A stretch of 64,000 nt of DNA from Siphonodentalium dalli (GCA_032622095.1 CP136063.1:32120987-32184986); one strand, 5' to 3'. Counted from the stretch's first letter, positions 1 through 9,989 are shown. Notes: generated by a model not told the origin, from the letters alone. Numbers and translations are program-made.

Positions 1-174
1 AAAATGTTTGAAAATATAATTTACCATGGGACATTTCTCCTAATTTAAAAGACTGTATATATATTGCTTTTACATCTGGAGCATTACACATGCTTGTCAT
101 CTTAAATACTTGCACTGAAATTTACAGACACCTTATAGGAATTACATTGGGAGTGAGTTCCTAGACCTGCACGT

Positions 175-262
175 ACTTTCAACACTGGCAGATCGAGATT
201 CATGTACTTTCTACACTGGCGGATCGAGATTCGTTTCAACGCTGGCGGATCGAGATTCCTTT
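175..262. repeat. Short tandem repeat, about 3 copies
   Basis: Three imperfect copies share the core ACTGGCGGATCGAGATTC, spaced about 25-33 bp apart. They lie just beyond the C-terminal end of the LINE ORF1 on the minus strand. No coding role is evident. Confidence 0.7.
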
Positions 263-366
263 CGAAATTTGATACAATGTCAATATTGGCTTCTCGGTTT
301 AAAATCTGAGGTGACTGTTTTATGTTTTTTTCCAGGGCAAGCTGATGCACATCAAAATGTCTAGGA

Positions 367-933
367 CTAAAGCATACAATCCTTATAATCATGACCAGGA
401 ACAGAGCAGCGTGCACAAATGGTTTCTTTACTTTTACAATGTTCCTGGCCATGGCCGTAGCCCTGGCATTTAAAACATCGTAATGGATTTGGAACGTACG
501 TACTGATATCTATTTTCATATATCCCACCTTCAATGTCGGTGGATGTTTGCACCGATTGAAGGTCAGGAGATAACTATTCAAAGGAACTCTAATACCATC
601 AACAGTTTTTGTAAATCGACGGACTTCTGTAACTCTCTGTGGTGCCAACTCCGCCAATATCTCCGATTCCAAAGAATCAGCTATATCGCAGGTCCGCAAC
701 ACAGCTCTGCTACTATTTAATATCTTGTGAGGAGTAACCAATACTGGTGTTTGTGCAATAGTTGTTAACTCTAGCAGAGCATCAAATTGTACTTTCTTTG
801 AGCATTCAATCAAGAGAGAGCCACTTATTGGCCCAGTCCTGATTGGTTTGACAGATTTCAATTGACCAGCAATGCTTTGTAGCGTTTTATTGATAACAAA
901 GATAGAAGGTCGTTTCACATTATTAATCAACAC
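367..933 (-). CDS. LINE ORF1 (Gag-like, CCHC zinc knuckles), partial
   Basis: Open for 188 codons. Two CCHC zinc knuckles lie close to the C-terminus: one reads CFKCQGYGHGQEHC (about residues 153-166) and the second starts CARC and ends with GH and DC a few residues later. The upstream part, with a conserved VTEVRRF stretch and an R-C-x-H-P-P segment, resembles ORF1 of Jockey-like non-LTR retrotransposons, whose product binds the element RNA. A stop follows the second knuckle, so this is a complete C-terminus. The N-terminus is probably short of the usual ORF1 length. The reverse transcriptase ORF2 would lie at lower coordinates and is not present, so the copy is 3'-truncated or broken there. 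No function for the host is suggested. Confidence 0.75.
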   Translation of the reverse strand: MLINNVKRPSIFVINKTLQSIAGQLKSVKPIRTGPISGSLLIECSKKVQFDALLELTTIAQTPVLVTPHKILNSSRAVLRTCDIADSLESEILAELAPQRVTEVRRFTKTVDGIRVPLNSYLLTFNRCKHPPTLKVGYMKIDISTYVPNPLRCFKCQGYGHGQEHCKSKETICARCSVPGHDYKDCML

Positions 934-981
934 ATGTGATGTGTTCCTGTATTATCGTTAAGTCGTCTTATCATCAGTCAG

Positions 982-2657
982 TTGTATTCAACAATCATCA
1001 GTGTACTGTTGTTCTGTTTCTTCAAACAACTGACAGGTAGTAAATCACCTGAGATACATGTATTGTGTCTGCGGAAGGTCAATATAAGCAACGTGTGGTC
1101 TAATTATTTTAATTCAACAACTTTGTTCATGGAGAAAATTTTGGATGGGGAAAACCAGCTAGGGCCCAATATAAACACAGGGTTTAATATCTACTGTAAT
1201 CAGAACAAAGCTAATTCAGGGGATGTTTGTGAACGCTCTAAATTAAGAACTGAATTACCTGTTGTAATCAATCGGGATCATCCAACATCTCTGCTCAAGT
1301 CTATCACACTCCCCAATGTTGTAATGTGCTTGTTGCATGGTTTGGCCCGCTCAGTGGAAAAACTTCTCAATTTGGAAATAAGATTGATCATTCAAGCAGC
1401 TAATGTGCAAACAGAAATGGATTCAGAAACGTACAAAAATGTCACAATCTCGAAATTGCAATCGAATATAAATCGTCGCAATGTGAAGCAGGGCAAATTC
1501 AATATCATATTTGATAAAAGTGGAAAGCCCGAGGCTGTGTCACTTAACAAAGACCATGCTTTCACAATTATTGCTCAGACGCCCCAAGGTGCGTCTGTTT
1601 GTCACATGTGCTTGACAACGTAGTTCCACACAATCCCATCACAAACTCATTCGCCAAATCCGTGTTGGAAAAGTTGCACATCCCTTCCAATTTCAATGAA
1701 TACTCATTGGCCAAGAGCATTTGGCACCATTTTCACCAAATGATGACGATTTTGAAAAAGGATCCAGATCCTATTTTGAAGAATGGTTGTCCTGAGGGAT
1801 CCCTCATGGAGAATGATTATATATGGGGTTACTCTGACAGTGATATTACCAATTACGTATACCACGCCGAATGCTTTTACCAATTGTTTTGCCTTTAGGC
1901 ATACACACAAAGAGCTTACCCTGTATATGCTTAAATTTATTGATGAAACACCAATTTTTATGAAGTCTCTCCCGTTGCAGCTAGCCAGATTTAAAGCTGA
2001 AGCAGGCGAACATGCCAACTACGACCATGCTCGTTATTTTTTCAATCACACAATGAGAACAGGTGGCCGGGTAAAAGATGACCCATTCTTAAAGATTTTG
2101 TTGCATACATTTAAGAATATTCGATACGAGATAGCCCAGTCTCCCTCCGAGGTCCAAGAACATTTTGAACAATTTGTTGGAAATTTCGAAACCGCTCCCC
2201 CCATTCCTACACACAATCTCAGTTCAGGGTTATTCAAAGGCAGATATGTCATGTGTGGTAGCGCCCAAGATTGGAAATACAAAATATGATAAGCAGATAC
2301 AAGATTTAATTGAAATGAACGGGGGCACAGTTCATGATAAGGTCCCAGTAGGAAGTAATGCTTGCATGATGCCTTACACTCTGCTATCGCCGATAATCAA
2401 AAGCAAAAAGATACCACAGGCCATGTCCAATGCAAAGAGACGAGGATTTCCTGTCCTAAAATTTTATTGTGGACTCAGTGAATGATAAGTGTTGCCCAAA
2501 TGAAAATGACTATCTAGTGCTAACAAATAACATCTTAGACATTATTATACCAGAGCCAACTCTCGTAGATATACACATGAGTCAACGACCAACTGTAATA
2601 TCCCAAATAAAAAAACGGGCTAAAGCATTTCGAGTTCCTATTCCTCTTGTTGTTTAA
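982..2657 (+). pseudogene. Intronless broken gene with BRCT-like C-terminus
   Basis: Four open stretches (982-1623, 1599-1898, 1783-2289, 2165-2657 including a last shift near 2465) overlap in different frames and read like one protein interrupted by single-base shifts. The first stretch begins with a hydrophobic segment. The last third resembles a BRCT phosphopeptide-binding domain: an LFKGRYVMCG beta strand, a TKYDKQIQDLIEMNGGTV helix and turn, a KKIPQAMSNAKRRGFPVLKF helix and strand, then a VDSVNDKC end in the next frame where BRCT domains carry their conserved tryptophan/DS region; here the tryptophan is absent. The N-terminal two thirds are not recognised. With no introns and several shifts it may be a retrocopy or a transposon-encoded gene. 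BRCT is an inference from pattern only. Confidence 0.45.
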
Positions 2658-2789
2658 AAAACGCCATCGAAGAACAGCGCTATGTTGATTGTTTAGTTGA
2701 GGTATTAAAGTACACTATATACGAATTTGCCTGACATATCCCACGACAGTGAAGACATATCCATCACATATTTTGTCTATTTTTTCAGG

Positions 2790-3313
2790 AATGGTTCTAA
2801 TGCCTACCGCATACCAAGAAGAATGTGAGAAGGGACCGACGTCGTACCTTGCGTTAATCCAAGAATTGAAGCCAGATGTCATATTCTTGCACGCAGGTGG
2901 AAACGATATATCGGCGACATCGAAGACACAAGATATCGTCGACGCCATCCTCGCCATAGTGAAAAAAATCAATGCAATTGGGACCAGGGTTCTTGTGGGC
3001 GAGTTGCTCTATCGGATTCCTGATGACACCAAATCCCCAGGCTTGACCTTGAAAGAATTTGTGCGACAAAGGACCGCCATCAACCGGAAACTCAAGAAAG
3101 CGCTAAAGCAAGATTACATTGTGTTCGAAAACATCCGGTTTCCAAGAGACTATATAAATAGCACCAAGGATAAAGTACATCTGTCAGTATCGAGTGAATC
3201 CGGCATGTGTGGCATCCAGAAGTATTTTCACACCATAAGAAACGCCTTGCGAAGACATTGAACATTACTGTTATTAGTAATATAATGCGTTTTGTTTTTT
3301 AAATTATAATAAA
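2790..3313 (+). CDS. SGNH/GDSL-hydrolase-like terminal exon
   Basis: The exon appears to begin after a good acceptor (TCTATTTTTTCAG, ending at 2789). It stays open to the stop at 3259-3261, followed by an AATAAA signal at 3308-3313. The protein shows the SGNH block III signature (KPDVIFLHAGGNDIS, residues near 30-45 of the exon) and a block V-like DKVHLS with the Asp and His of the catalytic pair. Block I with the Ser nucleophile (GDS/GHS) should lie in an upstream exon and was not found. SGNH domains of this sort are carried by several invertebrate retrotransposons (DIRS/Ngaro, some LINEs) as well as by cellular esterases, so this may be either. No neighbour clarifies it. Confidence 0.55.
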
Positions 3314-3394
3314 GTTGTTCTGATCGAGCTGCGTGTGAATTAACTTAAATGACTACAGGACTTGGTGGTGGGTATTATTAAAATCTTGAAGTCG

Positions 3395-3739
3395 CCTTCA
3401 CTATTCAACGTCCACAGACTCGAATATCGCCATCTACAAAGACACAAGTATTTCCTAGTAGCTTACCTAAGACACACAAGAGCACATCCGCTCTGTCAAA
3501 AGAATCAACATCCGCTCCGTCAAAAGAATCAAATTCTGATCCATCAAAAAGAATAAACACCCGCTCCGTCAAAAGAATCAAATTCTGATCCATCAAAAAG
3601 AATAAACACCCGCTCCGTCAAAAGAATCAATATCCGCTCTGTCAAAAGAATAAACACCTGCTTCGTCACAACAATCTCATAACGAAACTAGTCTGGAAAC
3701 GATAACTTCAGCAGAAGAACCAGAAATTATATACGAAAG
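3395..3739 (+). CDS. Candidate exon encoding Ser-Pro-Lys-Glu repeats
   Basis: One frame here reads as a low-complexity protein with repeats of the type SAPSKES and SNSDPSK, followed by an acidic segment ending EEPEIIYE. A consensus donor (AAAG followed by GTATGT) closes it at 3739. The repeated part drifts out of frame after about 3560, so it is expanded or damaged. It lies about 300 bp upstream of the zinc-finger pseudogene and could be its preceding exon, but the splice phases do not match cleanly. Function unknown. Confidence 0.3.
3486..3662. repeat. Minisatellite, CCGTCAAAAGAATCAA core
   Basis: About seven imperfect copies of an 18-36 bp unit with the core CCGTCAAAAGAATCAA. It lies in the candidate Ser/Pro/Lys exon and changes reading frame within the array. 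Confidence 0.75.
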
Positions 3740-4028
3740 GTATGTTTCAAATGAATTATCCTTCTAAATTCTCAGCGACATTTATTACAAATTCAAATAT
3801 AACTTAATGTTTAAATAAACTACAATCAATTAATATCTATGTTGAACTTTATTGAATATTGATATATTTGTTTTGCATTGTTGTTGCACTAACATGATGA
3901 TGGCAATCAAACTTTCAATAAACTTTGGGATGGCTTAATTTTTTTTCAATATAAACTTTGCAGTTCACGATTTGACAAGTAATTGTTCCAAGCCATTATT
4001 AACATGTGCACATTGTTATCCCCATTAG

Positions 4029-4672
4029 GTGGTTCAGAGAAAAAGGAGGAGAAATGTCTGGCCTGCTATTAATGTTTAAAAGTCTACAAACACAGAATTA
4101 TTGAGTACATGATGGCCCAACATGAGTCGGAAAATCAAGTGTCTGAAATTATGGCTTTGAAGGCTGGAAAAGAAAAGTCACAAATAAAGGAACTGCTAAA
4201 AAACATGGGAAATGTTAAATATAATCTAGATGTGATTGAAAAGTGTGGATTGAACATCATTATTTCGCGAAGATCAACTGCAGCAGTTGAGGTGCAGAAT
4301 TATCTCCCATGTGTCTGCTGCCACAGCTTTTTCAAGAAGAGTGAACTATGGCGGCATTCAAAAACTTACTAAGAAGGTGGACGATCACTCATGAGTTCAA
4401 GCCAGGTCGAAACTTATGCTACAATCAGAAATACTCCCAAAAGTGTCAGTACGCAAGGAAGGCGACGATCTGCTGACAGAGCTCAATATGAGGCGGGATG
4501 ACATCACAAGCAAACTCCTACACGACAGGATCATTATTTGATTTGGGATTGTTCTGCTATGTAAGCTGGGAAAACGGTCGGAAACATGATGTTTCCCCAG
4601 AGGATGTGGCAATTGTCACGACTTAAAATTGCAGCCAATCAGTCTAGAATAAACAAGCATGATCAGTTGGAA
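4029..4672 (+). pseudogene. Zinc-finger protein fragment of a multicopy invertebrate family
   Basis: After a plausible acceptor (CCCATTAG at 4028) one frame reads KCLACY, an in-frame TAA, then CLKVYKHRIIEYMMAQHESE: a broken C2H2-like finger. The frame then continues to 4372 with NMGNVKYNLDVIEKCGLN, a RRS segment and YLPCVCCHSFFKKSELWRH, a CxxC...H motif. Beyond 4372 the similarity seems to continue in other frames (ITSKLLHDRIII, LLCKLGKRSE, QLSRLKIAANQ). I know this architecture as a highly repeated, uncharacterised family in molluscs and cnidarians, often linked to tyrosine-recombinase (Crypton-like) elements; that link is from memory of the family and is not visible here. There is one in-frame stop and at least two shifts. 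The 34-bp minisatellite interrupts the homologous region directly after. Confidence 0.55.
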
Positions 4673-5808
4673 TGAATGGTTACCGGGAAATGAATGGTTA
4701 CCGGGAAATGAATGGTTACCGGGAAATGAATGGTTACAGGGAAATGCTTCGATGGATGAACGAATGGTTACAGGGAAATGCTTCGATGGATGAACGAATG
4801 GTTACAGGGAAATGCTTCGATGGATGAACGAATGGTTACAGGGACATGCTTCGATGGATGAACGAATGGTTACAGGGACATGCTTCGATGGATGAACGAA
4901 TGGTTACAGGGACATGCTTCGATGGATGAACGAATGGTTACAGGGAAATGCTTCGATGGATGAACGAATGGTTACAGGGAAATGCTTCGATGGATGAACG
5001 AATGGTTACAGGGAAATGCTTCGATGGATGAACGAATGGTTACAGGGAAATGCTTCGATGGATGAACGAATGGTTACAGGGACATGCTTCGATGGATGAA
5101 CGAATGGTTACAGGGACATGCTTCGATGGATGAACGAATGGTTACAGGGACATGCTTCGATGGATGAACGAATGGTTACAGGGACATGCTTCGATGGATG
5201 AACGAATGGTTACAGGGACATGCTTCGATGGATGAACGAATGGTTACAGGGACATGCTTCGATGGATGAACGAATGGTTACAGGGACATGCTTCGATGGA
5301 TGAACGAATGGTTACAGGGACATGCTTCGATGGATGAACGAATGGTTACAGGGACATGCTTCGATGGATGAACGAATGGTTACAGGGACATGCTTCGATG
5401 GATGAACGAATGGTTACAGGGACATGCTTCGATGGATGAACGAATGGTTACAGGGACATGCTTCGATGGATGAACGAATGGTTACAGGGACATGCTTCGA
5501 TGGATGAACGAATGGTTACAGGGACATGCTTCGATGGATGAACGAATGGTTACAGGGACATGCTTCGATGGATGAACGAATGGTTACAGGGACATGCTTC
5601 GATGGATGAACGAATGGTTACAGGGACATGCTTCGATGGATGAACGAATGGTTACAGGGACATGCTTCGATGGATGAACGAATGGTTACAGGGACATGCT
5701 TCGATGGATGAACGAATGGTTACAGGGACATGCTTCGATGGATGAACGAATGGTTACAGGGACATGCTTCGATGGATGAACGAATGGTTACAGGGACATG
5801 CTTCGATG
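4672..5808. repeat. 34-bp minisatellite, about 31 copies
   Basis: It begins with about four copies of an 18-bp unit (GAATGGTTACCGGGAAAT) and then changes to a 34-bp unit, which is the 18-bp unit (one C to A change) plus GCTTCGATGGATGAAC. Two variants, GGGAAATGC and GGGACATGC, occur in blocks: 3 of the first, 3 of the second, 4 of the first, then about 20 of the second. This shows block duplication. Units are otherwise almost identical, so the expansion is recent. Confidence 0.97.
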
Positions 5809-5835
5809 GCGTCGTAAATGCTGTTAAAGAGTTGG
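5795..5835 (+). pseudogene. Exon tail after the minisatellite (VVNAVKELA motif)
   Basis: Immediately after the last repeat the DNA reads as C-F-D-G-V-V-N-A-V-K-E-L-A followed by a consensus donor (GGCAG then GTATGTG, junction near 5838). The same zinc-finger family usually has an FDxVVxAVK segment downstream of the helix seen at 4600-4670. This suggests that the exon continues on the far side of the minisatellite, which then arose inside the coding sequence and contains its TGCTTCGATGG. Short, so moderate certainty. Confidence 0.4.
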
Positions 5836-5987
5836 CAGGTATGTGATAGTATGTTATTTATTATTTATGTTGTATGTTTTATTATCATACCTATGTTTAT
5901 ACAAACGAGCATTAACGCTAGAAAGCACACAAACACAACATCAGAAATGAGGACATCAAACTTGGTTATGGATATCGCGCACTGAGC

Positions 5988-6425
5988 AGAAAACATAGAT
6001 GTCCCTAAGAGATTGATCCTGATGCGGGTGAATGCAGAAAACATAGATGTCCCTGAAAGACTAATCCTGATGCGGGTAAATGCAGAAAACAGATGTCTAT
6101 GAGAGACTGATCCTGATGCGGGTGAATGCAGAAAACATAGATGTCCCTGAAAGACTAATCCTGATGCGGGTAAATGCAGAAAACAGATGTCCATGAGAGA
6201 CTGGTCCTGATGCGGGTGAATGCAGAAAACACAGTTGTCCCCAAGAGATTGATCCTGAGGCGGGTCAATGCAGGTAACATAGATGTCCCTAAGAGATTGA
6301 TCCTGAGGCGGGTGAATGCAGGTAACATAGATGTCCCTGAGAGACTGATCCTGATGCGGGTGAGTACAGAAAACATAGATGTCCCCGAGAGACTGATCCT
6401 GATGCGAGTGAATGCAGAAAAGATC
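5988..6425 (+). repeat. 48-bp minisatellite, about 9 copies, open in one frame
   Basis: The unit is 48 bp (16 codons), built around GATCCTGATGCGGGTGAATG and ACATAGATGTCCCTGAGAG. A frame from 6174 to 6479 is open and gives a 16-residue repeat of the type NIDVPERLILMRVNAE. The first copies at 5988-6180 vary in length by a few bases. The opposite strand is open too, as expected for a repeat with a period divisible by three, so openness is weak evidence for coding. Confidence 0.9.
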
Positions 6426-6429
6426 AAGT

Positions 6430-6650
6430 CCAGCAATTACCGCCGGGATATGATAAGTCGCCGGGATATGGCAAGTTAATTACAGCTGGGATATGGTAAG
6501 TTAATTACCGCCGGGATATGGTAAGTTAAGATATGGTAAGTCGCTGATCTATTTATAATATATGAGGTGAAAAGAACAAGTCCAGCAATTACCGCCAGGA
6601 TATGGTAAGTTGTGATGTCCGAGCAGTCCTACCGCCGGGATATGGTAAGT
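6430..6650. repeat. Short tandem repeat, CCGGGATATGGTAAGT core
   Basis: About seven irregular copies of a 20-28 bp unit with the core CCGGGATATGGTAAGT and the spacer TAATTACCG, broken by about 50 bp of AT-rich sequence. Each copy carries a GTAAGT that resembles a splice donor. The array starts directly after the 48-bp minisatellite. Confidence 0.8.
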
Positions 6651-6654
6651 CATT

Positions 6655-6714
6655 TGAATTATTGCCATTCTACATGTGCAGACAGGAAAATATGTCTTCT
6701 CTGATCGTTGTTGG
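6655..6714 (+). pseudogene. Duplicated exon piece of a RecQ-type helicase
   Basis: This stretch reads ELLPFYMCRQENMSSLIVV and is almost the same DNA as 7478-7535. It is one of two copies of the region that in RecQ helicases follows the Walker A lysine and leads into motif Ia. It ends at a GTAACT donor-like site. The two copies flank about 820 bp that include the TTAA MITE. Confidence 0.5.
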
Positions 6715-6940
6715 TAACTTTTATTATGTTTGTAAAATATATTGAAAGATTAATCACCTATATTTGCCTCTACTTCATGTGTAAATTTGTTTCTGCATTA
6801 TTCATTGGAGCGCTCAATAGTCCCTGGACTACCTTGTATAATAGTAACAAGATATTGATCGGCTACGTTCCGTGTTTTATATTTACATTTGAACACTTCT
6901 GGTGGATAGTACATGTGATACTTTGTTGGATTCTCTTTTA

Positions 6941-7234
6941 TTAACCCTTTAGAACGGCCCTGTGCCAATGCATTCTCTTATATATGCGAGTCGACCATAG
7001 GATTTATTTTAGGCCAATGCATTCTCTTATATATGCGAGGCGACCTATGGTCGACCCGCATATATAAGAGAATGCATTGGCACAGGGCATAACTGTAACC
7101 ATCACAATGTGGTCAATGAGCCGGTTCCAATGATATCCATATTTGTATGGTTTTATTGAGACAGACCCAAGATAATTTAGGCTGTTGCAGCTTTATTTGG
7201 CCGTTTTTGGCCGGTTTGTTGGGTAAAGGGTTAA
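6941..7234. mobile_element. TTAA-flanked MITE (piggyBac-like ends)
   Basis: TTAA at 6941-6944 and 7231-7234 flanks a 286-bp element whose ends are CCCTTTA and TAAAGGG. A TTAA target duplication and CCCTTT termini are the hallmarks of piggyBac transposons and their non-autonomous derivatives. Inside, GCCCTGTGCCAATGCATTCT at about 6957 is repeated directly at about 7013 (shorter) and in inverse at 7056-7088, so a strong hairpin can form. No coding capacity. Mobilisation would need a transposase elsewhere in the genome. Confidence 0.8.
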
Positions 7235-7471
7235 TATATTCTCCTATTTTGGATTCTTGATATTAATGTAATTCAATTAACAAAATATCATAGTTTTTAA
7301 TTTGTAAAAAGTTAATATACTGGTAATCAATATGTATAAACATGTATATTTATATTGGGGGCTAGCAGTTAGGCTCCTTAATATATATAGTCAAATACAT
7401 ATATATAAAATCTATCATTTGAAAGAGTTCTAAATTGGGAAGATTATAGTGCCACTGAACAGCCTGATTGA

Positions 7472-7996
7472 GTGCTTGAATTATTGCCATTCTACACGCA
7501 TAGACAGGAAAATATGTCTTCTCTGATCATTATTATAGTCCCACTGAACAGCCTGATTGAGCATGAGAGTCAAGAGCTGGGAAAAGAGATCATTGAGGCG
7601 AGACAGTTCAAACTACTCTCCAGAAAGAATGAGGCCATACAGAGGACATTCCGAGCCATGCAGTTGATCATTGAGGCGAGACAGTTCGAAACTACTCTCC
7701 AGAAAGAATGAAATATTTCTTGTAGGCCATGCAGAGGTCATTCTGAGCCATGCGGCTTAGGGATTTTGATAGGACATGTGTTCATGGTGAATGAAGCCCA
7801 TTGTATCTTAGTTTGGGGGCCAGACTTAAGAGAAGATTACGCCTACATTGCAAAGCTCAGGCCCCATCTCCAAAATTTGGTGCAATTTCTTGCAGTGACT
7901 TCAAACACCAAATCGGACTGGACAGAAAGACTCAGCCTTTTCACTGGTGATGAAAAAATTTTCATTTGTGGCATCAACATTTTCTCTAAACAGTAA
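7472..7996 (+). pseudogene. RecQ-type DNA helicase fragment
   Basis: Two open pieces (7472-7711 and 7766-7996) look like the helicase core of a RecQ-family protein, an ATP-driven 3'-5' DNA unwinder. The first has LIIIIVPLNSLIEHESQELG, like the VVSPLxSLMxDQ segment (motif Ia). The second has VNEAHCILVWGPDLREDY, the motif II block, with Asn in place of the first Asp of DEAH, and LRPHLQNLVQFLAVTSNT, where RecQ proteins have motif III TATA. Between them sits a 60-bp duplication around ATTGAGGCGAGACAGTTC and at least one stop. The replaced Asp and the damaged motif III mean it could not work. It ends where a 53-bp tandem repeat follows. Confidence 0.6.
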
Positions 7997-8048
7997 TGTC
8001 TTCATTGCCGCACATTTGAAAGGAAGGAAGACTTCTGTGGAAGATTCA

Positions 8049-8205
8049 TATTTTTATATATACAAGCCACTCTTTCTGGAATTATTACATAATGCGGATC
8101 TTATTTTTATATATACAAGCCACTCTTTCTGGAGTTATTACATAATGCGGATCTTATTTTTATATATACAAGCCACTCTTTCTGGAGTTATTCCATAATG
8201 CTGAT
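8049..8205. repeat. 53-bp tandem repeat, 3 copies
   Basis: Three copies, starting at 8049, 8102 and 8155, contain ACAAGCCACTCTTTCTGGA. They differ by a few bases only. Confidence 0.92.
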
Positions 8206-8415
8206 TTTGGACCGACAATTATGCACAGTAAACTTCAGTGGTGCGCAATTGGGGTTCAGCTGGAGAAACAGATGAGGAAAAGGTTTAATGCACTCCGTCT
8301 TGTTGTGCAGAGATTCATGTCAACGCGAGCTCGCTATTCAGCCTCAACTGTAACTAGTGCAAGTGCTGATTATTTATGACAAATCATCCGCAACGTCGTA
8401 GATGAGATAAGGAAA

Positions 8416-8598
8416 TATCGACCCATATTTCTTTGATCATTTTTCAAATTTATTGATTATTATAATGTGATACATTGATGGAAAGAGCTCTAAGAGCTCT
8501 TTCCATCAATGTATCACATTATTATAATCAATAAATTTAAAAAATGATCAAAGAAATATGGGTCGATACAAAAATCGGACTTGGCACTGAAAGGGTTA
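8416..8598. mobile_element. Palindromic element with AAAGGGTTAA end
   Basis: Bases 8416-8568 form a near-perfect inverted repeat with arms of about 74 bp centred on GAGCTCTAAGAGCTC near 8492. The right arm continues through CGGACTTGGCACTGAAAGGG to a TTAA at 8595-8598, the pattern of a TTAA-targeting (piggyBac-like) end. The matching left terminus is missing. The same right end recurs at 29739-29803. Confidence 0.7.
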
Positions 8599-9016
8599 AG
8601 CACATAAGATGATGCAGCACATTGATGATGTCATTTGATACTGTAATATAAATGTATTTGCATGTATGTATATATAGATTGGTTGATGATATAATGCCAA
8701 TTTCATGAATAACATTGTAAATATCACAAATTAAACATAATTATGTTCAGTAGATATTCTCAAATTAATTTACCACAAAAACGTGGCAATACTCTCCTCC
8801 TAATATAGTGATTATCTTCAGTGATCCTTGTCAAAATTATTGTCATAACTTTATGGCTGAGTATTCCTCCCAAATCATAATGAAAATATAGCTAGTCCAC
8901 AATTCCAACTCGTAGGTGACAGTCGGCCGAGTTATATCAATTGAATCACTGAAAATAAGTACACTATATGTATGGCTTTAAAAAGATTTCCGGTTTCACC
9001 TGGTTGTCCACCACCT

Positions 9017-9245
9017 TACTACATACTATTGAAGTTATATATATATGTACATACTATTGAAGCTATATATATATGTACATACTATTGAAGCTATATATAT
9101 GTACATACTATTGAAGTTATATATATATGTACATACTCTTGAAGCTATATATATGTACATACTATTGAAGTTATATATATATATGTACATACTCTTGAAG
9201 CTATATCTATATATGTACATACTATTGAAGCTATATATATGTATA
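9017..9245. repeat. AT-rich tandem repeat, ACATACTATTGAAGCTATAT
   Basis: About nine copies of a 24-28 bp unit with the core ATGTACATACTATTGAAG and a variable (TA)n spacer. Both strands are open, but only because of the repeat. Confidence 0.9.
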
Positions 9246-9480
9246 TTTTCTATGTACAGTACAAAGATTGAACATGTACTTTTGTGTTGTTAATGGTCCG
9301 ATATTCAATAAAGCATTTTTATCAGAATTTGAATCGTCATATCGGCGACAATTGAATGACGAACTAATTCATTGCCAAAACCTGTTTTGATTGTTCTGAT
9401 TATGCATTCTCGCTGTAAATTCTTTACATTTCAAACTGAGTGGGGGAGCAGTTCATTAATCATTTCCGTTATTTTAATTT

Positions 9481-9557
9481 CAGAATGATTCCTCATCTGA
9501 GTGGGATGAAACGGCTACGCGCTCTCTGGATGTGAGCGAGTTAGTGGAGTTGTTATA
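9481..9557 (+). CDS. Candidate terminal exon (acidic)
   Basis: An acceptor (TTTTAATTTCAG) is followed by NDSSSEWDETATRSLDVSEL and a TAG stop. The composition is gene-like and the splice site is good, but the peptide is too short to name. It might be the end of the zinc-finger gene broken at 4-5.8 kb. Confidence 0.25.
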
Positions 9558-9614
9558 GGAACAGACAGGTGAAACGCCAAGCCACTCCTGTTAAAAAATC
9601 AACCACCAGAGGGA

Positions 9615-9805
9615 TATATAACGCCACCACCAACCCACCACCTGATACACAAAACGTATGGCACCAACAACGCCACCACCCGATACACAAAACATACGGC
9701 ACCACCAACCCACAACCCGAAATGTATGGCACCAACAATGCCACCACCAACGATACACAAAATGTACGGCACCACCAACCCACCATACGATACACAAAAC
9801 GTACG
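9615..9805. repeat. Imperfect CACCAACC-rich tandem repeat
   Basis: About five copies of a 30-40 bp unit combining CACCACCAACCCACC and GATACACAAAACGTACGG. Open frames exist on both strands across it and are repeat artefacts. Confidence 0.8.
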
Positions 9806-9989
9806 GCAGACATAATTGACTTCATTATTCAACCTCCACAACACGAGAGCCTCAAACATGATAAACTAGATGAAAAACAGCATGGAAGATGACTGCATGA
9901 GAGAGACTGAATTCATATTTATATTTGTATATGTGCATGCACTGCATGTATATATATTTCGTGATAATATATCGTCTTATCCTTATAAT

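Noticed and set aside
4672-5808. Regular 34-bp repeats that look like a CRISPR array
   Set aside because: There are no unique spacers; units abut directly and the setting is eukaryotic. It is a minisatellite.
9035-9293. Open frames on both strands rich in Tyr and Ile
   Set aside because: They follow from the AT-rich tandem repeat; no start context or protein-like composition.
9553-9892. Several overlapping open frames on both strands
   Set aside because: Artefacts of the CACCAACC-rich repeat.
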